From Pieris napi (lineage: Eukaryota; Arthropoda; Insecta; Lepidoptera; Pieridae), in NCBI RefSeq assembly GCF_905475465.1, contig NC_062237.1, forward strand, positions 13,006,501 to 13,070,500: a DNA stretch of 64,000 nucleotides, read 5' to 3'. The notes under the pieces were generated by a model that saw nothing but the letters and a program-made list of their open reading frames with translations, was not told the DNA's origin and did not search any database. Of this stretch, positions 48,401-58,922 are shown piece after piece. The position numbers and the translations under genes were made by a program. Positions within the stretch are counted from its first letter, which is position 1, and each line of letters begins with the position of its first letter.

Positions 48401-48653
48401 TCATTAAAATTACAAGTGCATTTCAATGTGTAGATAAGAAATACATAATTATGTGTTCTTTAAAAACTATAGTTAATTATTATAATATGTAAAGCAACTT
48501 GTAACTTAAAAACAACTAGATCGATTTAAAACATTACTTCACCTTTAGAATAATTATATCCCTCAGAGATATTTTAGAGAAATGTAAAGTGTCAAACCAC
48601 TAATAGTTAGTAAGGCTATCAATATACATTTATTTACTCTTTGCCGTCACAGG
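45415..48653. other. Non-coding DNA with CpG-rich islands and a telomere-like scrap
   Basis: CTAACCTAACCTAACCC at 46021-46037 is about three units of the insect telomere repeat complement and is followed by a CG-rich patch (GGGCGGGCGACTGGCGGGCG). Two overlapping frames at 46075-46372 and a frame at 47425-47721 have no recognised family. CGCGCGCGCA lies at 45888-45897. The rest is AT-rich. Confidence 0.4.
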
Positions 48654-48685
48654 ACACGCACACATATACACACTGCGCGCGCGCA
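48654..48685. repeat. Alternating purine-pyrimidine tract (possible Z-DNA)
   Basis: Bases 48654-48673 (ACACGCACACATATACACAC) and 48674-48685 (TGCGCGCGCGCA) alternate purine and pyrimidine, with one phase change between them. The GC part is the stronger Z-former. Confidence 0.55.
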
Positions 48686-48960
48686 GGTTCGTAGACACCT
48701 TTTGTTTTGGGACATCTGTGATTAGGGATTGGCATTTTTAGGGTTTCAAAGAGTTGAGTATTATTTAGCATAGCTTTAGTGTTCAATGTATGTAAGATTA
48801 TTTTACAACGTTTTGCTATGTTACGGCGTTGATACTTGTATTATTATTGAGACGAAATTTTTTGATAAATAATGAGATGAACAATAGTTATTTTAGGAAT
48901 AAAATGGGAAACCAGAACTTGGATTTTCAATCTGCAGTATAGTAGTAGATAAGTACCACA

Positions 48961-49266
48961 GCAACATAAATGAGCAGTGTTGGCACAGTGGCTTCAGCGT
49001 GCGACTCTCAACCCTGTGGTAGGTTCGATCCCCGGCTGTGCACCAATGGACTTTCTTTCTATGTGCGCATTTAACATTCGTTCGAACGGTGAAGGAAAAC
49101 ATCGCGAGGAATCCGGCTGCCTTAGACCGAAAAAGTCGACGGCGTGTGTCAGGCACAAGAGGCTGATCACCTACTTGCCTATTAGATTGACAAATGAACA
49201 TTAAACAGATACAAAAATCTGAGTCCCAGACCTAAAAAAGGTTGTGGTACCACTGATTTATTTCAA
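48961..49266 (+). repeat. Well-preserved SINE with a 12-bp target duplication
   Basis: The copy is flanked by ATAAGTACCACA (48949-48960 and 49267-49278). It contains CAGTGTTGGCACAGTGGCTT, the B-box GTAGGTTCGATCCCCGGCTG, CACCAATGGACTTTCTTTC, GAAGGAAAACATCGCGAGG, GTCGACGGCGTGTGTCAGG, CTGATCACCTACTTGCC and the tail AAAAAAGGTTGTGGTACCAC. The intact duplication supports a relatively recent, LINE-mediated insertion. Open frames on both strands are shadows of the SINE. Confidence 0.93.
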
Positions 49267-49278
49267 ATAAGTACCACA

Positions 49279-49619
49279 AAAGTACTTGAATTTTATAAAC
49301 ATTACAAAATGATTGTGTTATAAAACCATACTATAAATAGTTTTTCTTTATGAAAACTTGAGGAAAACCTGTCAACATAGTACTTACACAATACACGTGT
49401 CAGTTCAATCACTCCTCGGTCAATCACTCAGTTTCCATGTGTATTTTTTGGGATTCAAATCTTTAGACGAGAAATTAACTAAGCAATTTTATATTTCTTG
49501 CTGTTCCCTTAATTAGTATTTCATTTTAGTATTTCATGGCCTTTGCAGAATGCATACGTATTTTATACTTCTAGAGTTGTTTGCCCTCAAAAATCAACAA
49601 GTATTACCTATTTTAATAG
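49279..49619. other. AT-rich non-coding DNA
   Basis: Nothing recognised. Confidence 0.4.
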
Positions 49620-49800
49620 AGTCAAAGTCAAATCATTTATTTAAATTAGGCCTATTAAAGAAGCTCTTATGAAAGTCACAATTACAAGTTAAAAATATTT
49701 AAAAAAATGTCTCTAGTTGCCCCTTCCAACAGGTTTCATATGGAGAAGAATGGGCAAGAAACTCCATCCATATCTACTCTTTTAAATAGTTTTTACATTA
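49620..49800 (-). repeat. Dispersed repeat, GTCAAAGTCAAATCATTTAT family
   Basis: The sequence GTCAAAGTCAAATCATTTAT, then AGGCCTATTAAAGAAGCTC, ATGAAAGTCACAATTACAAG and GGGCAAGAAACTCCA, looks like a widespread moth and butterfly repeat known to me from other genomes. Orientation is taken from the terminal GATTTGACTTTGAC on the minus strand. Coding content is nil. Confidence 0.5.
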
Positions 49801-49924
49801 CATTGATTTGATAAATGTGAAAGCCTGTAATATGAAATTGTATTGATATTGTATTTTCAATAATAATTGTATCAGCAAGCTGCAAAACTAACTCGTAATG
49901 GAATAACTTTTACACGAATTTGTG

Positions 49925-50145
49925 TTTTTTTTTATAGAACAGGGGGCAAACGGTCAGGAAGCTCACCTGATGTTAAGTGATACCGCCGCCCATGGACACT
50001 CTCAATGCCAGGAGGCGAGTACGTTGCCGGCCTTTTATGAATTGGTACGCTCTATTCTTGAAGGACCCTAAGTCGAATTGGTTCGGAAATACTTCAGTGG
50101 GCAGCTGGTTCCAGATAGTGGTGGTGCGCGGTAAAAAAATTACTG
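49925..50145 (-). repeat. Jockey-type LINE 3' end with A-tail
   Basis: A run of T and ATAGAACAGGGGGCAAACGG, CTGATGTTAAGTGATACCGC, CCATGGACACTCTCAATGCC, GCGAGTACGTTGCCGGCC, GACCCTAAGTCGAATTGG, and the WN-LP block as CAGTGGGCAGCTGGTTCCAG. The sense strand is minus. The copy is truncated just beyond GTGGTGCGCGGTAAAAA. Confidence 0.9.
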
Positions 50146-50804
50146 TGTGTGTACATGTGATATTCTATAATCAAAAAGTGTGTATCAATAATTTTACAGA
50201 AAACCAAAGGAATTCTAACTGTTTAAATTGGCGCAAATTCTAACAATCATTCCTACGACCTTGCACATGCAAAGTCATCTCAATGACAACTAGCCAAATC
50301 TAACGTCGTACGACCTTACCGACCTTGGTCTAGACTCTAGGCGGACAGACAGACAAAAACATTGCGCTATAACTATAGCTGTGGTGCATTTATAGAGAGC
50401 GTGTGTTGCATTTACGTGAATTGAATTTGTGTATAGTGTTTTACGAAGGTGATTAAAATTTAAAGGCAAGGTGCCTTTAGTGTGGGAGAGATTAAGTTTG
50501 AATTTAGAATAATAATAACTAAATTGTTCTTATTATTATCATTTTTAATATGACATTTGTATGCCTATTTCAATATGTTTTTTTTTATAATTAATCAATT
50601 TAAATGTACCACTTTCTTTGAAATTAAACGATTTATTTATGAAATATATTTTTCTTTAATCTTGACTGCATTTAATTTACAGCTGGATTTATTTTATCAA
50701 CAATAAGCTATCAAGTAAGTAGTAAGTTTAGAAAGCAATAAGAATTTTGGACTATAGGTATATCATGTGCGTTAACTTTATAGTAACATACAGAACAAAT
50801 ACCT
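50146..50804. other. AT-rich DNA with a GC-richer patch
   Basis: Bases 50290-50350 are GC-richer (ACCGACCTTGGTCTAGACTC). Similar-looking patches with ACCTTG/CTAG motifs are at 53200-53270, 55900-55980 and 58020-58090, but I could not align them convincingly. Confidence 0.35.
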
Positions 50805-51010
50805 TCTTTTTATGTTATAGATCTGGCAGGAGGCTCACCTGATGTTAAGTGATACCGCCGCCCATGGACACTCGCACTGCCAGAAGGCTCGCAAGCGCGC
50901 TGCCGGCCTTTTAAGAATTGCTCTCTCTCTTAGCTCTTTTTTGAAGGACATTTTCTTAATAAACGCTCAGTTGTGGAACGACGGACGTCAAGGTGATACG
51001 GATGGCATTT
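50805..51010 (-). repeat. Jockey-type LINE 3' end
   Basis: It contains GGCAGGAGGCTCACCTGATG, CCGCCGCCCATGGACACTC, GCAAGCGCGCTGCCGGCC, then CGCTCAGTTGTGGAACGACG and GACGTCAAGGTGATACGG. The middle, with the WN-LP block, is deleted. Sense is minus. It lies 660 bp from another copy in the same orientation. Confidence 0.85.
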
Positions 51011-51647
51011 AATATGATTTGGCAAATATATAATATATATATATACATATTAGAATAACGATATGCCAGGCTCATCGCTCTATAACTCAAACAATGGCTA
51101 TCATGTTTAGGAATTAGGAACCATTCGTAGAAGGCGCATAAAGTTGCTTGTCCAGTTTTTTCTAAGATTATAAAACAAATATTAGCGGCACACACTTAAT
51201 TATATTATATGTTATTAATATATCGAAATTCTTAAATTGAGCATTAGACTAGTCATTTAGTGGTAAAACCCCGGTTTTTAAGCAGCTACGTACGGTGTAG
51301 GATAATCTTCCTGAGGAAACCAGGTTGCAAGACGTGTGCCTGACAACCCCCCATCCCCTTAGGGTGAATTCCGGGTCTTCAAACATACATAAGATACAGT
51401 TCACAACCTCCTCAACTAAAAGGTATCCAAAACACGAAGTCCCTTAAAATATTGTTGAATGCTTTAAGAAATATTCATAGTTTTAACAGGATTGCTTTTG
51501 AAAATAGTTAAATTTGTGCTTTTAAAGCAAATCTTAAAATTATTATTTTATATTCTCAAAATCGTTTATTAAAACCTAAAGATAACAATCAAATATACAA
51601 TATTAAGCGCGGGTTTCAAGTGCACAGGCGCTAGTCGTAATTAAAGA
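51011..51647. other. AT-rich non-coding DNA
   Basis: A TATA-type microsatellite is at 51027-51046. No gene recognised. Confidence 0.4.
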
Positions 51648-51789
51648 TTTAAGTTGGTATCGCCTGGTAGATAGTACTTACCGATGACCCCAGAGCTGGT
51701 GCTTTCCTCGCTGAACGAATAAGTATAGCAATACAGCGAGGAAATGCTGCCAGCGGTAAAGGTATTCTGCCACAGGGACCAAACGTCTT
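51648..51789 (-). repeat. Microsatellite-linked repeat core, inverted copy
   Basis: On the minus strand it begins GTTTGGTCCCTGTGGCAGAA and ends TACCAGGCGATACCAACTTA. It includes both halves of the TTCCTC...GAGGAA stem and the GGGGTCATCGGTAAGTACTA block. It is the inverted counterpart of 37023-37158. Confidence 0.7.
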
Positions 51790-52221
51790 AAATTCGTTTT
51801 AATTTTGCTATTAATATTTTTTATTATATTCTGAGTTACTTTACGTTTTATTCACTAACATGGGAGATGCCCTTTTATGATCCATAGGCGCATGTATCAT
51901 CACGTAAACATTTTTTTTTGAAGAAAACTTTTCAACGTTATTTGGTAACGATATGTTTGCGCATCCCCGGATATATGGAGCTTTGTATACTCGCGCCCAA
52001 CCTTTAGAGAGCTGGAATTTCTATCATTGTCTTTGGAGCCCTCGGAACAGCTAGTGATTGTATAGGGTCAAACTCACTATTCAAAACATAGAAAAATTCT
52101 ATCTACTGAGTTATGATGGCAATTTCTTCCTAAACCTTGCAATTTAATTCGAAAAACAAGAGCAAAATTAGTAAATGACAAAGATGTTAAATTAATTAAT
52201 TCATAGCATTTTCAATACTTC
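51790..52221. other. AT-rich non-coding DNA
   Basis: Nothing recognised. Confidence 0.4.
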
Positions 52222-52423
52222 CAGAGACGTGTTATCCTAGTAGCTTCAGTGTGCGTCTCTCATCCCCGAGGCCGTACCTTCGAACCTCAGCTATGCCTTT
52301 AACACTAGGAAGGATTTAAACGGTCTTTCTACATATTAATACTCACTCGTATGCCGAAGAGAAACATCGTGAGGAACCTTTAGCCTTCACACTTAAAGAG
52401 TTGACGGCGTGCGTCAGATCACC
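52222..52423 (+). repeat. Diverged SINE copy of the alternative subfamily
   Basis: GTTATCCTAGTAGCTTCAGT, CGAGGCCGTACCTTCGAACC, CAGCTATGCC, then TACTCACTCGTATGCCGAAG, GAAACATCGTGAGG and GTTGACGGCGTGCGTCAG. The middle CACTCGTATG matches the copies at 18.5 and 41.5 kb rather than the CGCTCGAACGG type. Confidence 0.75.
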
Positions 52424-54179
52424 TTAAAATAAACATCTTTGCCATTTACTAAGGAGTCTCTGGCTTGTTCTTTTCATACCAGGAAATGGTAAAAACAATC
52501 TCATTTCTAAATACCGTTACAACAGTTAAAATAGACTTAGTTTGGCGAAAGTGTTTCAGTGAATAAACGTTTTTGTATATTTTTTATTCACTTGAGTTGT
52601 ATAAAAGAGAAACACAAATCTTTTAAAATAATTTATTTCATAAAACGTCAAAGTGGCATCGTAATCTAACGAACGTAACTATGTTAATACAAATTAATAT
52701 ATTAATTTAAAGTATTGACACAGCTGCCGTTGTTTTTCAAATAACAAGGTTATTTTCAATACATAATGCACAGCTTTTAAATAACTGTCAAGGGAAAAGG
52801 ATAGCCATTATTGTTAAAACAGTTTAAACATTTCCTACATAGGAGATATTTTATTCTAGATTTTTTTTTATATCAACTACTGTACCTACATATATTTGTT
52901 TCGGGAACTGTTTATTTTATTTTAAAAAGGCACGCTAACAAAACACCTATAAACACTTACAGAGAACACACGATATAGACACAATAGTGCATGTATTGTG
53001 TTTTTGTGTTGTGCATCATCAACAAGAGTGCACAACATTTAAAGGGAAACATAACAATGAGAAAAGAGAAATTATACAATAAAAATAAGTAATACAAATA
53101 TGCAATTTAAACATTTTATACATTTCTACTTTGCAATTGTTATTGTTGGTGACGGTAGCAACATCATGCGTCTTAACGCTTTAAGTAAAATTAGTTTCAC
53201 TAACCTACACCAACGTCACAAGAGCTGACCTTGACTGGTGGCGTCACCTTGGTCCGGTCGCTCTACCCACATCTATTATGCATGACGCATTCTATTTGAA
53301 AATCAATTGAGTCGTAGCGGTTCTAAATTATATTCCTGGATTTCGAAGGATGATTTTTAATAAGGTTTTATAACAGCAACATTTCTCCATAGTGTGTCTC
53401 ATTTTTATATTATTTTTATTCAAATGAAACATCTATGTAAACTTAGATACCTGTACTATGTATTGCAAATGGTGTGTAAGGATTTTCTGGATTCATTCCC
53501 GGCGAAAATCTATTGTTTAGACTCTGTAAACATAGAGCGTTGATTGTATATTGACGCAGAAATGTACGCACCATATCTCATGAGTTGCGGGATTTTCTAC
53601 GCGGATTATATCTCTGGGAATTCACGGGTTCTTGAAATCCAATATTTTTGCACTGGGTTACACAGGAAACACAAAGTCATAACCCGGGATATTATTGATC
53701 AATTGAGAGAAAACTAATTTAATAAAATTGTTTTGAACAGTGAGTTTTGAGTTGTTTTGAGAGATTGTTTTGAGTGATATGGTAATTACGTGGAAATATT
53801 TGTTCACTAAACACGTGTTGTTTGGTAAATCGTATAAATTAGAATATAATATTCATAATATAATTCAAAAACAGAGAAATCAGACTAATTAACAGTGACT
53901 TTGACGTTACTTATTGTGAATTTTAAAACCATTATTTTGGGAAATAACTTATTTATTTAAACGACAAACACATTTTAACCATAGGGGATTATCACGTAGG
54001 AATATAACGAATAATAGGTTATATCTACATGTTGCTTATAGATAACAAATGATAGAGCTTTACATCGAAACGTGGGCTAAACGAATTTGTTACCATAGTT
54101 ACGATGTTATTTCCATATAAATAGGATGGTGACCATGGTAACGCTTCTTCTTCGTAGTCTATTAGATTTCGTACCTGTT
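52424..54179. other. AT-rich non-coding DNA
   Basis: A GC-richer patch (53200-53270) is noted. No gene recognised. Confidence 0.4.
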
Positions 54180-54420
54180 TTGATAAGTCCTAACCGATAC
54201 GTCGACTTGCTGTCTCCACTGTATCCTGTTTATTTCAATACTGAGATGATGATACCCATAAATGTCTTAATTTGGCCAGACTAACGGGTAGGACGGATCG
54301 ACCCCGACTTTTCTCCACCATTGTCGAGTTTGGTGAGCTTGTCGAGACTATTCGGTTCTCCCCAGGAAATATGGCCAAAGTATCTAAGCACCCGTTTCGA
54401 AATGATAGTGGACAGTCTTG
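54180..54420 (-). pseudogene. LINE C-terminal relic (RVLRYFGHI type)
   Basis: The minus strand reads TIISKRVLRYFGHISWGEPN, SLDKLTKLDN, then SGQIKTFMGIIISVLK after a frame change, ending near VRTYRLGL-like residues. RVLRYFGHI..G...L.KL...G....R is the segment preceding GRSPTRW in this family. The Gly-Arg-Ser-Pro-Thr-Arg core has decayed. It shares its terminal DNA with 20301-20394. Confidence 0.75.
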
Positions 54421-54545
54421 TGGTAATCTTTAGTTGAGAATGAATTTATTACCGAATTATAACTTACCAAAGTCTTATTAGTCTACAGATACATGATGCG
54501 TCGTCTCGGATCTTTGGTCATCACTCATCACCATCCTTTCATCAA

Positions 54546-54620
54546 CCTATATTTCAAATTCAAATTCAAAAATCATTTATTCACGTAGGTAACACAATGT
54601 ACACTTGTGATTTGTCATTA
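54546..54620 (-). repeat. Short dispersed repeat end
   Basis: ATTCAAATTCAAAAATCATT, then TAGGTAACACAATGTACAC, is the reverse complement of the end of the TTGACGTTCATAAGTG family (GTGTACATTGTGTTACC, AATGATTTTTGAATTTG). Confidence 0.6.
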
Positions 54621-54670
54621 AAGAAATATATATTAATGCTTCAAAGCCTACCAAACCAATTATGATAAAA

Positions 54671-54800
54671 CTTCAAGAAAAGAGCGTAGCAATTCTCAAA
54701 AGGCCGGCAATGCACTTGCGAGCTTTCTGGCAGTGTGAGTATCCATGGGCGGTTTCACTTAACATCAGCCTCCTGCCAGTTTGCCTCCCGTTACATAAAC
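54671..54800 (+). repeat. Jockey-type LINE 3' end
   Basis: CAAGAAAAGAGCGTAGCAAT, TCAAAAGGCCGGCAATGCAC, GAGTATCCATGGGCGG, TCACTTAACATCAGCCTCCT and TGCCAGTTTGCCTCCC. Sense is plus. The A-tail is short or lost. Confidence 0.85.
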
Positions 54801-55282
54801 ATTTGGTACTGATAAAAAGAATGGTAGATACCAAACATGTATTGAATTAAGAACGAAAAGTGTTTGTCATTTTAATTGCATCTAAAAGACCGTCATCAGA
54901 CAACCTTCGGCATAAGGTCGTTGACTCCAGCTAATAGACCATTCGAATACTAAATAGTATTTACAAAACGACTAATTCTTACACGTACGATTTAAACATA
55001 AGTTTCTTATACCTAATTCCTGTATTTTAGCCTCATAATTCAGCATATAAAAACAACAATTTCTTTATAGGATTTATAAAAGCTTTAAAATGAATTCTGT
55101 AACACACATTGTCTAAAACGTGCCAGATTTCTAAGGTTGTTTTCCTTCAGTGTCCAATATTAATTTGGGTACATTGATAATTCAATGATGCAATGTTATA
55201 AAGCCGCTTCTTAAGTCACATCTTGTTTATACAATTAGCGATAGCAGGTAGAAATATAAACCAAAAAGCTTTCTAAACTATA
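54801..55282. other. AT-rich non-coding DNA
   Basis: Nothing recognised. Confidence 0.4.
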
Positions 55283-55567
55283 GAGCAGTGTTGGCCTAGT
55301 GGCTTCAACGTGTGACTTTCATCCCTGAGGTAGGTTTGATTCTCGGCTGTTCACCAATGGACTTTCTGTCCATGTGCGCATTTAACATTCACTCGAACGG
55401 TGAAGGAAAACATCATGACGAAACCGGCTTGCCTTAGATCCAGAAAATCGACGGCGTGTGTCAAAGGAGGCAGATAACCTTATTCCCTTTTAGATTGACA
55501 AAATATGATCTTGAAACAGATACAGAAATCTGAGGCTAAGACCTAAAAAGGTTGTAGCGCCACTGGT
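55283..55567 (+). repeat. tRNA-derived SINE, near complete
   Basis: GAGCAGTGTTGGCCTAGTGG head, GAGGTAGGTTTGATTCTCGG (mutated B-box), CACCAATGGACTTTCTGTCC, CACTCGAACGGTGAAGGAAA, AACCGGCTTGCCTTAGATCC, CGACGGCGTGTGTCA, GATACAGAAATCTGAGGC and the tail AAAAAGGTTGTAGCGCCACT. It is intact in layout with a small deletion after GTGTCA. Confidence 0.9.
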
Positions 55568-56170
55568 TTCAATAATTATCGACATTTCCTGTATCACAGT
55601 TGAAGAGCTTGTGTTGACACATCTTCCTTATCGGTGGATGTGGAACTTAATCCTCTCCGTGTTTGCTATTTTGAGATGACCCTTTGCACTGCTTTCCACG
55701 GAGACCTGGGTTACGGTACCAGGCTATCGTAGTACGAACATCATTTCAAACATGACATTTTAACAACCATAAGTATTTATTATTATTTTATTACGTTTTA
55801 AGTTCATTTAATTTACGGGTTGTAATTAAAACTAGATATTGACTACTACAGAAAGAAATGACGTTATATCAACATCTGGAATTTTGCGTCTCGTAACTCG
55901 CTATTTCCGTTGGCCTAGCGCCTAGTCATGACCTACCGCACTCGAGTCTAGGGTGACCGGAACGACCTCTATCGTTCATTCACATATGACTCACTCATTC
56001 GCTAGAATTCGTACTTGAAACTATTTCACTGGGATGTTTAGTTAAACAATAATTGATGGCCAGTCTGCGTAAAAAATCCCATTGAGTATGTGAGGGTTCT
56101 TGGACTACTCCGAGAGTGTAAGAAGATTATTTTGTGTTTGGTTCAGTCCATATAAATGCTTCTAATTTTA
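55568..56170. other. AT-rich DNA with a GC-richer patch
   Basis: The patch at 55900-55980 contains TTGGCCTAGCGCCTAGTCAT. No gene recognised. Confidence 0.35.
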
Positions 56171-56345
56171 CATTTACTGCTAGTTCTCATTTCAAGGGCG
56201 TAGAACGGAAGAGAAGAACTGGCAATAAACTCTCCACCACTCTTTATATATACATATATATTAGCATTCAATATACATATTTCTTTTTTGACGTTCATAG
56301 GTACATTGTGTTTCCTATAATTAATAAATGATTTTGATTTGATAT
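56171..56345 (+). repeat. TTGACGTTCATAAGTG repeat, full type
   Basis: CTGCTAGTTCTCATTTCAAG, GGCGTAGAACGGAAGAGAAG, AACTGGCAATAAACTCTCCA, CCACTCTTTATATATAC, TTTTTTGACGTTCATAGGTA and AATAAATGATTTTGATTTG. This copy joins the blocks seen separately at 20.8, 21.3 and 39.5 kb, so it gives the best view of the whole family. Confidence 0.75.
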
Positions 56346-56811
56346 ATAATAGTTGTAAGATGCATTGATCCATAATATGTTCAATATAAAATATAAATAA
56401 CAAATTATTTATAAATAATATTTATTATAATATTTTATAATTAATGGTGATCGGTCACTCCTAATTTCAACATTAACATCACTTGAAATATAAATCACCA
56501 TATTGTATTTTAGTATATTAATATATTTTTATTTAATTTATTTTAAAGAATAATAAGTATATGTCATAAAATCATAATATGTTACATTAGAAAACCGCTG
56601 TGGTTTGTATAAATAACCAATAACCATAGCAGCATAGAAATAATGTAGACAATAGAATTATGGTCGGAAACTTTAATATTCGAATGTCGTCATTTCAAGT
56701 TCAATAAACAAATAATTTTCATTTAAATTCACGTAAGACCTTGATACATCACTATAAAAAGATAGAGTCAAACTCCTCAGTTTTTGTGTGCTTGTATCAT
56801 GTTAGTAGGTG

Positions 56812-56890
56812 TAAATGACCTAGAGGTCATTGCGGTCGCAATAGACGTTTTGGTGCGGCAGTCACACATAGATATGTGTTAGTGTGACAT
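56812..56890 (-). other. Conserved module copy 1, with everted TGACCT-AG-AGGTCA
   Basis: On the minus strand it aligns without gaps for about 64 bases to 61196-61260: the shared blocks are TGTGTG, CTGCC, TCTATTGCG, CCGC, TGACCT-NN-AGGTCATT and ACA. TGACCT (56816-56821) and AGGTCA (56824-56829) form an everted half-site pair with a 2-bp spacer. The plus strand reads VNDLEVIAVAIDVLVRQSH without stop. It could be a mobile-element scrap, a coding relic or a regulatory site. Confidence 0.5.
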
Positions 56891-56949
56891 TGGGACATAT
56901 ATTGTGCAACTGACAAACATATATTCGATTAATTATTTTACTTAATTGA

Positions 56950-57015
56950 TTCAAAAGTGTTAGCCCAGTGGACGAGCGGACAACGGAAGTTGTGGCTTCG
57001 AACCCTGGCTAGATT
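56950..57015 (+). repeat. Possible tRNA-derived relic
   Basis: AGTGTTAGCCCAGTGGACG and TGTGGCTTCGAACCCTGGC resemble the A-box and B-box of a SINE head, but nothing of the usual body follows. Confidence 0.3.
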
Positions 57016-57198
57016 AGAATATATTTTTCTAATAATTAGGACACAGTTCTCACGTTAAAATATAACAAAGTAGGTTTAATTACTTTATGGGAAAAAAATA
57101 TAGACTATGTTACACATAGATAAAATAGCATTATATTATAGTTACGAATTTGAAAACGTTCCAGTGGTTTTTGAGCGTAATACAAACATACAAAAACA

Positions 57199-57319
57199 CA
57201 AATTAAAACGCCGGCAACGCACTCGCGAGCGCTCTGGCATTGAGAGTATCCATGGGAGGCGGGTAACAAGTAAGCCGGGCAGGAGGCTTAGAGGTTTGCC
57301 GTGTTCTATTAAATAAAAC
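57199..57319 (+). repeat. Jockey-type LINE 3' end
   Basis: GCCGGCAACGCACTCGCGAG, CTGGCATTGAGAGTATCCAT, GGGAGGCGGGTAAC, then an inverted GGGCAGGAGGCTTAGAGG before GTGTTCTATTAAATAAAA. The 3' end seems rearranged: the GGCAGGAGGCT block is on the opposite strand to the rest. Confidence 0.75.
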
Positions 57320-57689
57320 ACACCTTGCATGCTTATTCATCTTAGATACGTAGTTTGAAATTAAAATAAGAATTAAATTCAATATATAAGATTGCTTATA
57401 TTATAATATTTACGGGTACATCCTAAGTTATTTTCCAAGGTTCTAGAATGATAATCAAGGTGAATAAACCATACAATTAAACTGACGAATTAAAACCTCA
57501 CAAAAAGTAACGCTACTTACCAAGCGAGTCGATAAACTTTATAAAGTTTGATTAGTTAATTTTGGTTTTCACGTCTTCATTTTTATAAATTAAAAAACTT
57601 AATAATTATTTACAGATCTAAAAAGAAGCACAGATTCAACAAGTATTAAAAACAGAATAAGTGTTTACGGTGTGCTGCAATATAAGATT

Positions 57690-57884
57690 AAGATCACATC
57701 AACTGACATCTTCTTTTGGTGTCTCTCCATTACTGAAGGATGGCCGTTAGTCGTGATGCGTTTCTTGTTCTGTGCCACACGCAGCAACTCTTCCGCAACC
57801 GCAATTCCCGTCCATTCCCTTACGTTACGAAAGAATATTTTTTTCATTATACCAACACACCGTTTAAACATGTATGACTTATAG
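57690..57884 (-). pseudogene. LINE C-terminal relic (VREWTGI type)
   Basis: The minus strand reads MKKIFFRNVREWTGIAVAEE, LLRVAQNKKR. A shift then gives LTAILQ and a stop. The order (R)N-(L/V)REWTG...ELLR-A-(N/D)K.R......NLQ is found at the C terminus of another insect non-LTR family. An open plus-strand frame here is antisense and not a gene. Confidence 0.7.
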
Positions 57885-58324
57885 GTTCGAGGAATTTGAG
57901 GACAAAAAACATGTACCTACCTAAATTTTGTTTGGCATTTTAACATAAAATAAGACGCTATAAGTCGTATAAAAATATTATCGTACTCGAAACGTCGACA
58001 GTAGATAACAATTGTTTAGAAATACGAAAGCCAAGGCTAAGACCGTCGCCTAGACGTTGGCTAGGTCAGGTTCGTAGCCTAGATATAGTGCGTTCAACTG
58101 TTGTTGACATAATATTTTCTACGGGTTATATCTAGAATAATGTATACATTATCTACCGATGCATACTTCCAATTTGTTGTCAATATAGACTAAAGTCCTG
58201 GTAAAAGTGTGGACTAATCTTAGTATTATTAAGTATTTTCGTGAATAACAGAATTAACCTCATTATCAAGAAGCATTCGTTATATAAAGACTATGTTAAA
58301 TCTTTTTTTAAATCTCTCTCTCTG
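57885..58324. other. AT-rich DNA with a GC-richer patch
   Basis: The patch 58020-58090 contains CTAGACGTTGGCTAGGTCAG. No gene recognised. Confidence 0.35.
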
Positions 58325-58329
58325 GGTCG

Positions 58330-58479
58330 GTAATTCATTTGGCGTGTGGCGCAAATGATGACACTGCACAGCATACGTTGGAGGATTGTTCCCAGTCTTT
58401 TTCTGTGGTGGGTAATCTTGCTTTGCCTTGTGTTGTACAAAAAACGGTCGGCAGTGCTGAGGTATGGAATGCAGTGTTA
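58330..58479 (+). pseudogene. R1-type LINE C terminus, 5' half (before Harbinger insertion)
   Basis: The frame from 58339 reads LACGANDDTAQHTLEDCSQS and continues through LALPCVVQKTVGSAEVWNAV-L. The zinc-finger-like C...D-TAQHTLE-C motif, then VV..MVGSE..W.AV, is characteristic of the C terminus of R1-clade elements. The first cysteine pair is partly lost. The frame stops being LINE at codon TTA 58477-58479, where the Harbinger element has entered. Confidence 0.85.
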
Positions 58480-58561
58480 AGCCGCATTTATATTTATCTG
58501 ACGTGTTGTGTTGTGATGCTCTCTGTCGTGATGGCTACTGTTCACATTGATATGACGTGTT

Positions 58562-58792
58562 ATGATGCATTATGACGGTTTTTTGTATCAGTTCCGTCTT
58601 GACTCCCAGAGAGTTCACACATTTGCAATGTTTTTTCAAGAATCATCCGATTCAGATTCAGATTTTGAAGAAGAGTTGGAATTATTGGCGTTGGCAACGC
58701 TTCTAACTAAACAAAGAAAAAGAAGAAGATATTGGATACATCCCGTAAATAGAAAAAGAGAGAGCAGAGCAGTCCTATCTCTTCCCAAATAG
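58562..58792 (+). pseudogene. Harbinger transposase, N-terminal fragment
   Basis: Residues beyond an acidic stretch (SSDSDSDFEEELELLALATL) read TKQRKRRRYWIHPVNRKRE. RRRYW-HP-N--RE is the conserved N-terminal motif of HARBI1-like nucleases. Recognisable homology ends at about 58762. The last dozen residues before the stop at 58790-58792 are out-of-register sequence from the deletion junction. The complete protein is normally several hundred residues with a DDE catalytic domain; none of that is here. Confidence 0.8.
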
Positions 58793-58922
58793 CTGCTCTC
58801 ATAACTTGATCTTTATATTCTTTACATTTTGGATTATAAATCACTTTAAATTGTCTTACGTATTCAATTAGTTGCTCTTCGTCCATTTCTGACGCGTAAT
58901 AACACAACACTGGCGCGTGCAC
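58775..58922 (-). pseudogene. Harbinger MADF (Myb/SANT-like) protein, N-terminal fragment
   Basis: On the minus strand the frame reads MDEEQLIEYVRQFKVIYNPK, CKEYKDQVMRAAIWEEIG. This is the first half of an MADF domain: LI..V...(Y) near the start, YKD in the middle, W..I at the end. In PIF/Harbinger elements a second gene of this type helps nuclear import and DNA binding. After IG (about 58775) the frame continues only into the junction. The open frame extends to 58707 as non-homologous sequence. Confidence 0.8.

Noticed and set aside
58672..58760. Plus-strand frame as a functional Harbinger transposase
   Set aside because: Only the N-terminal motif is present; the catalytic domain is deleted.
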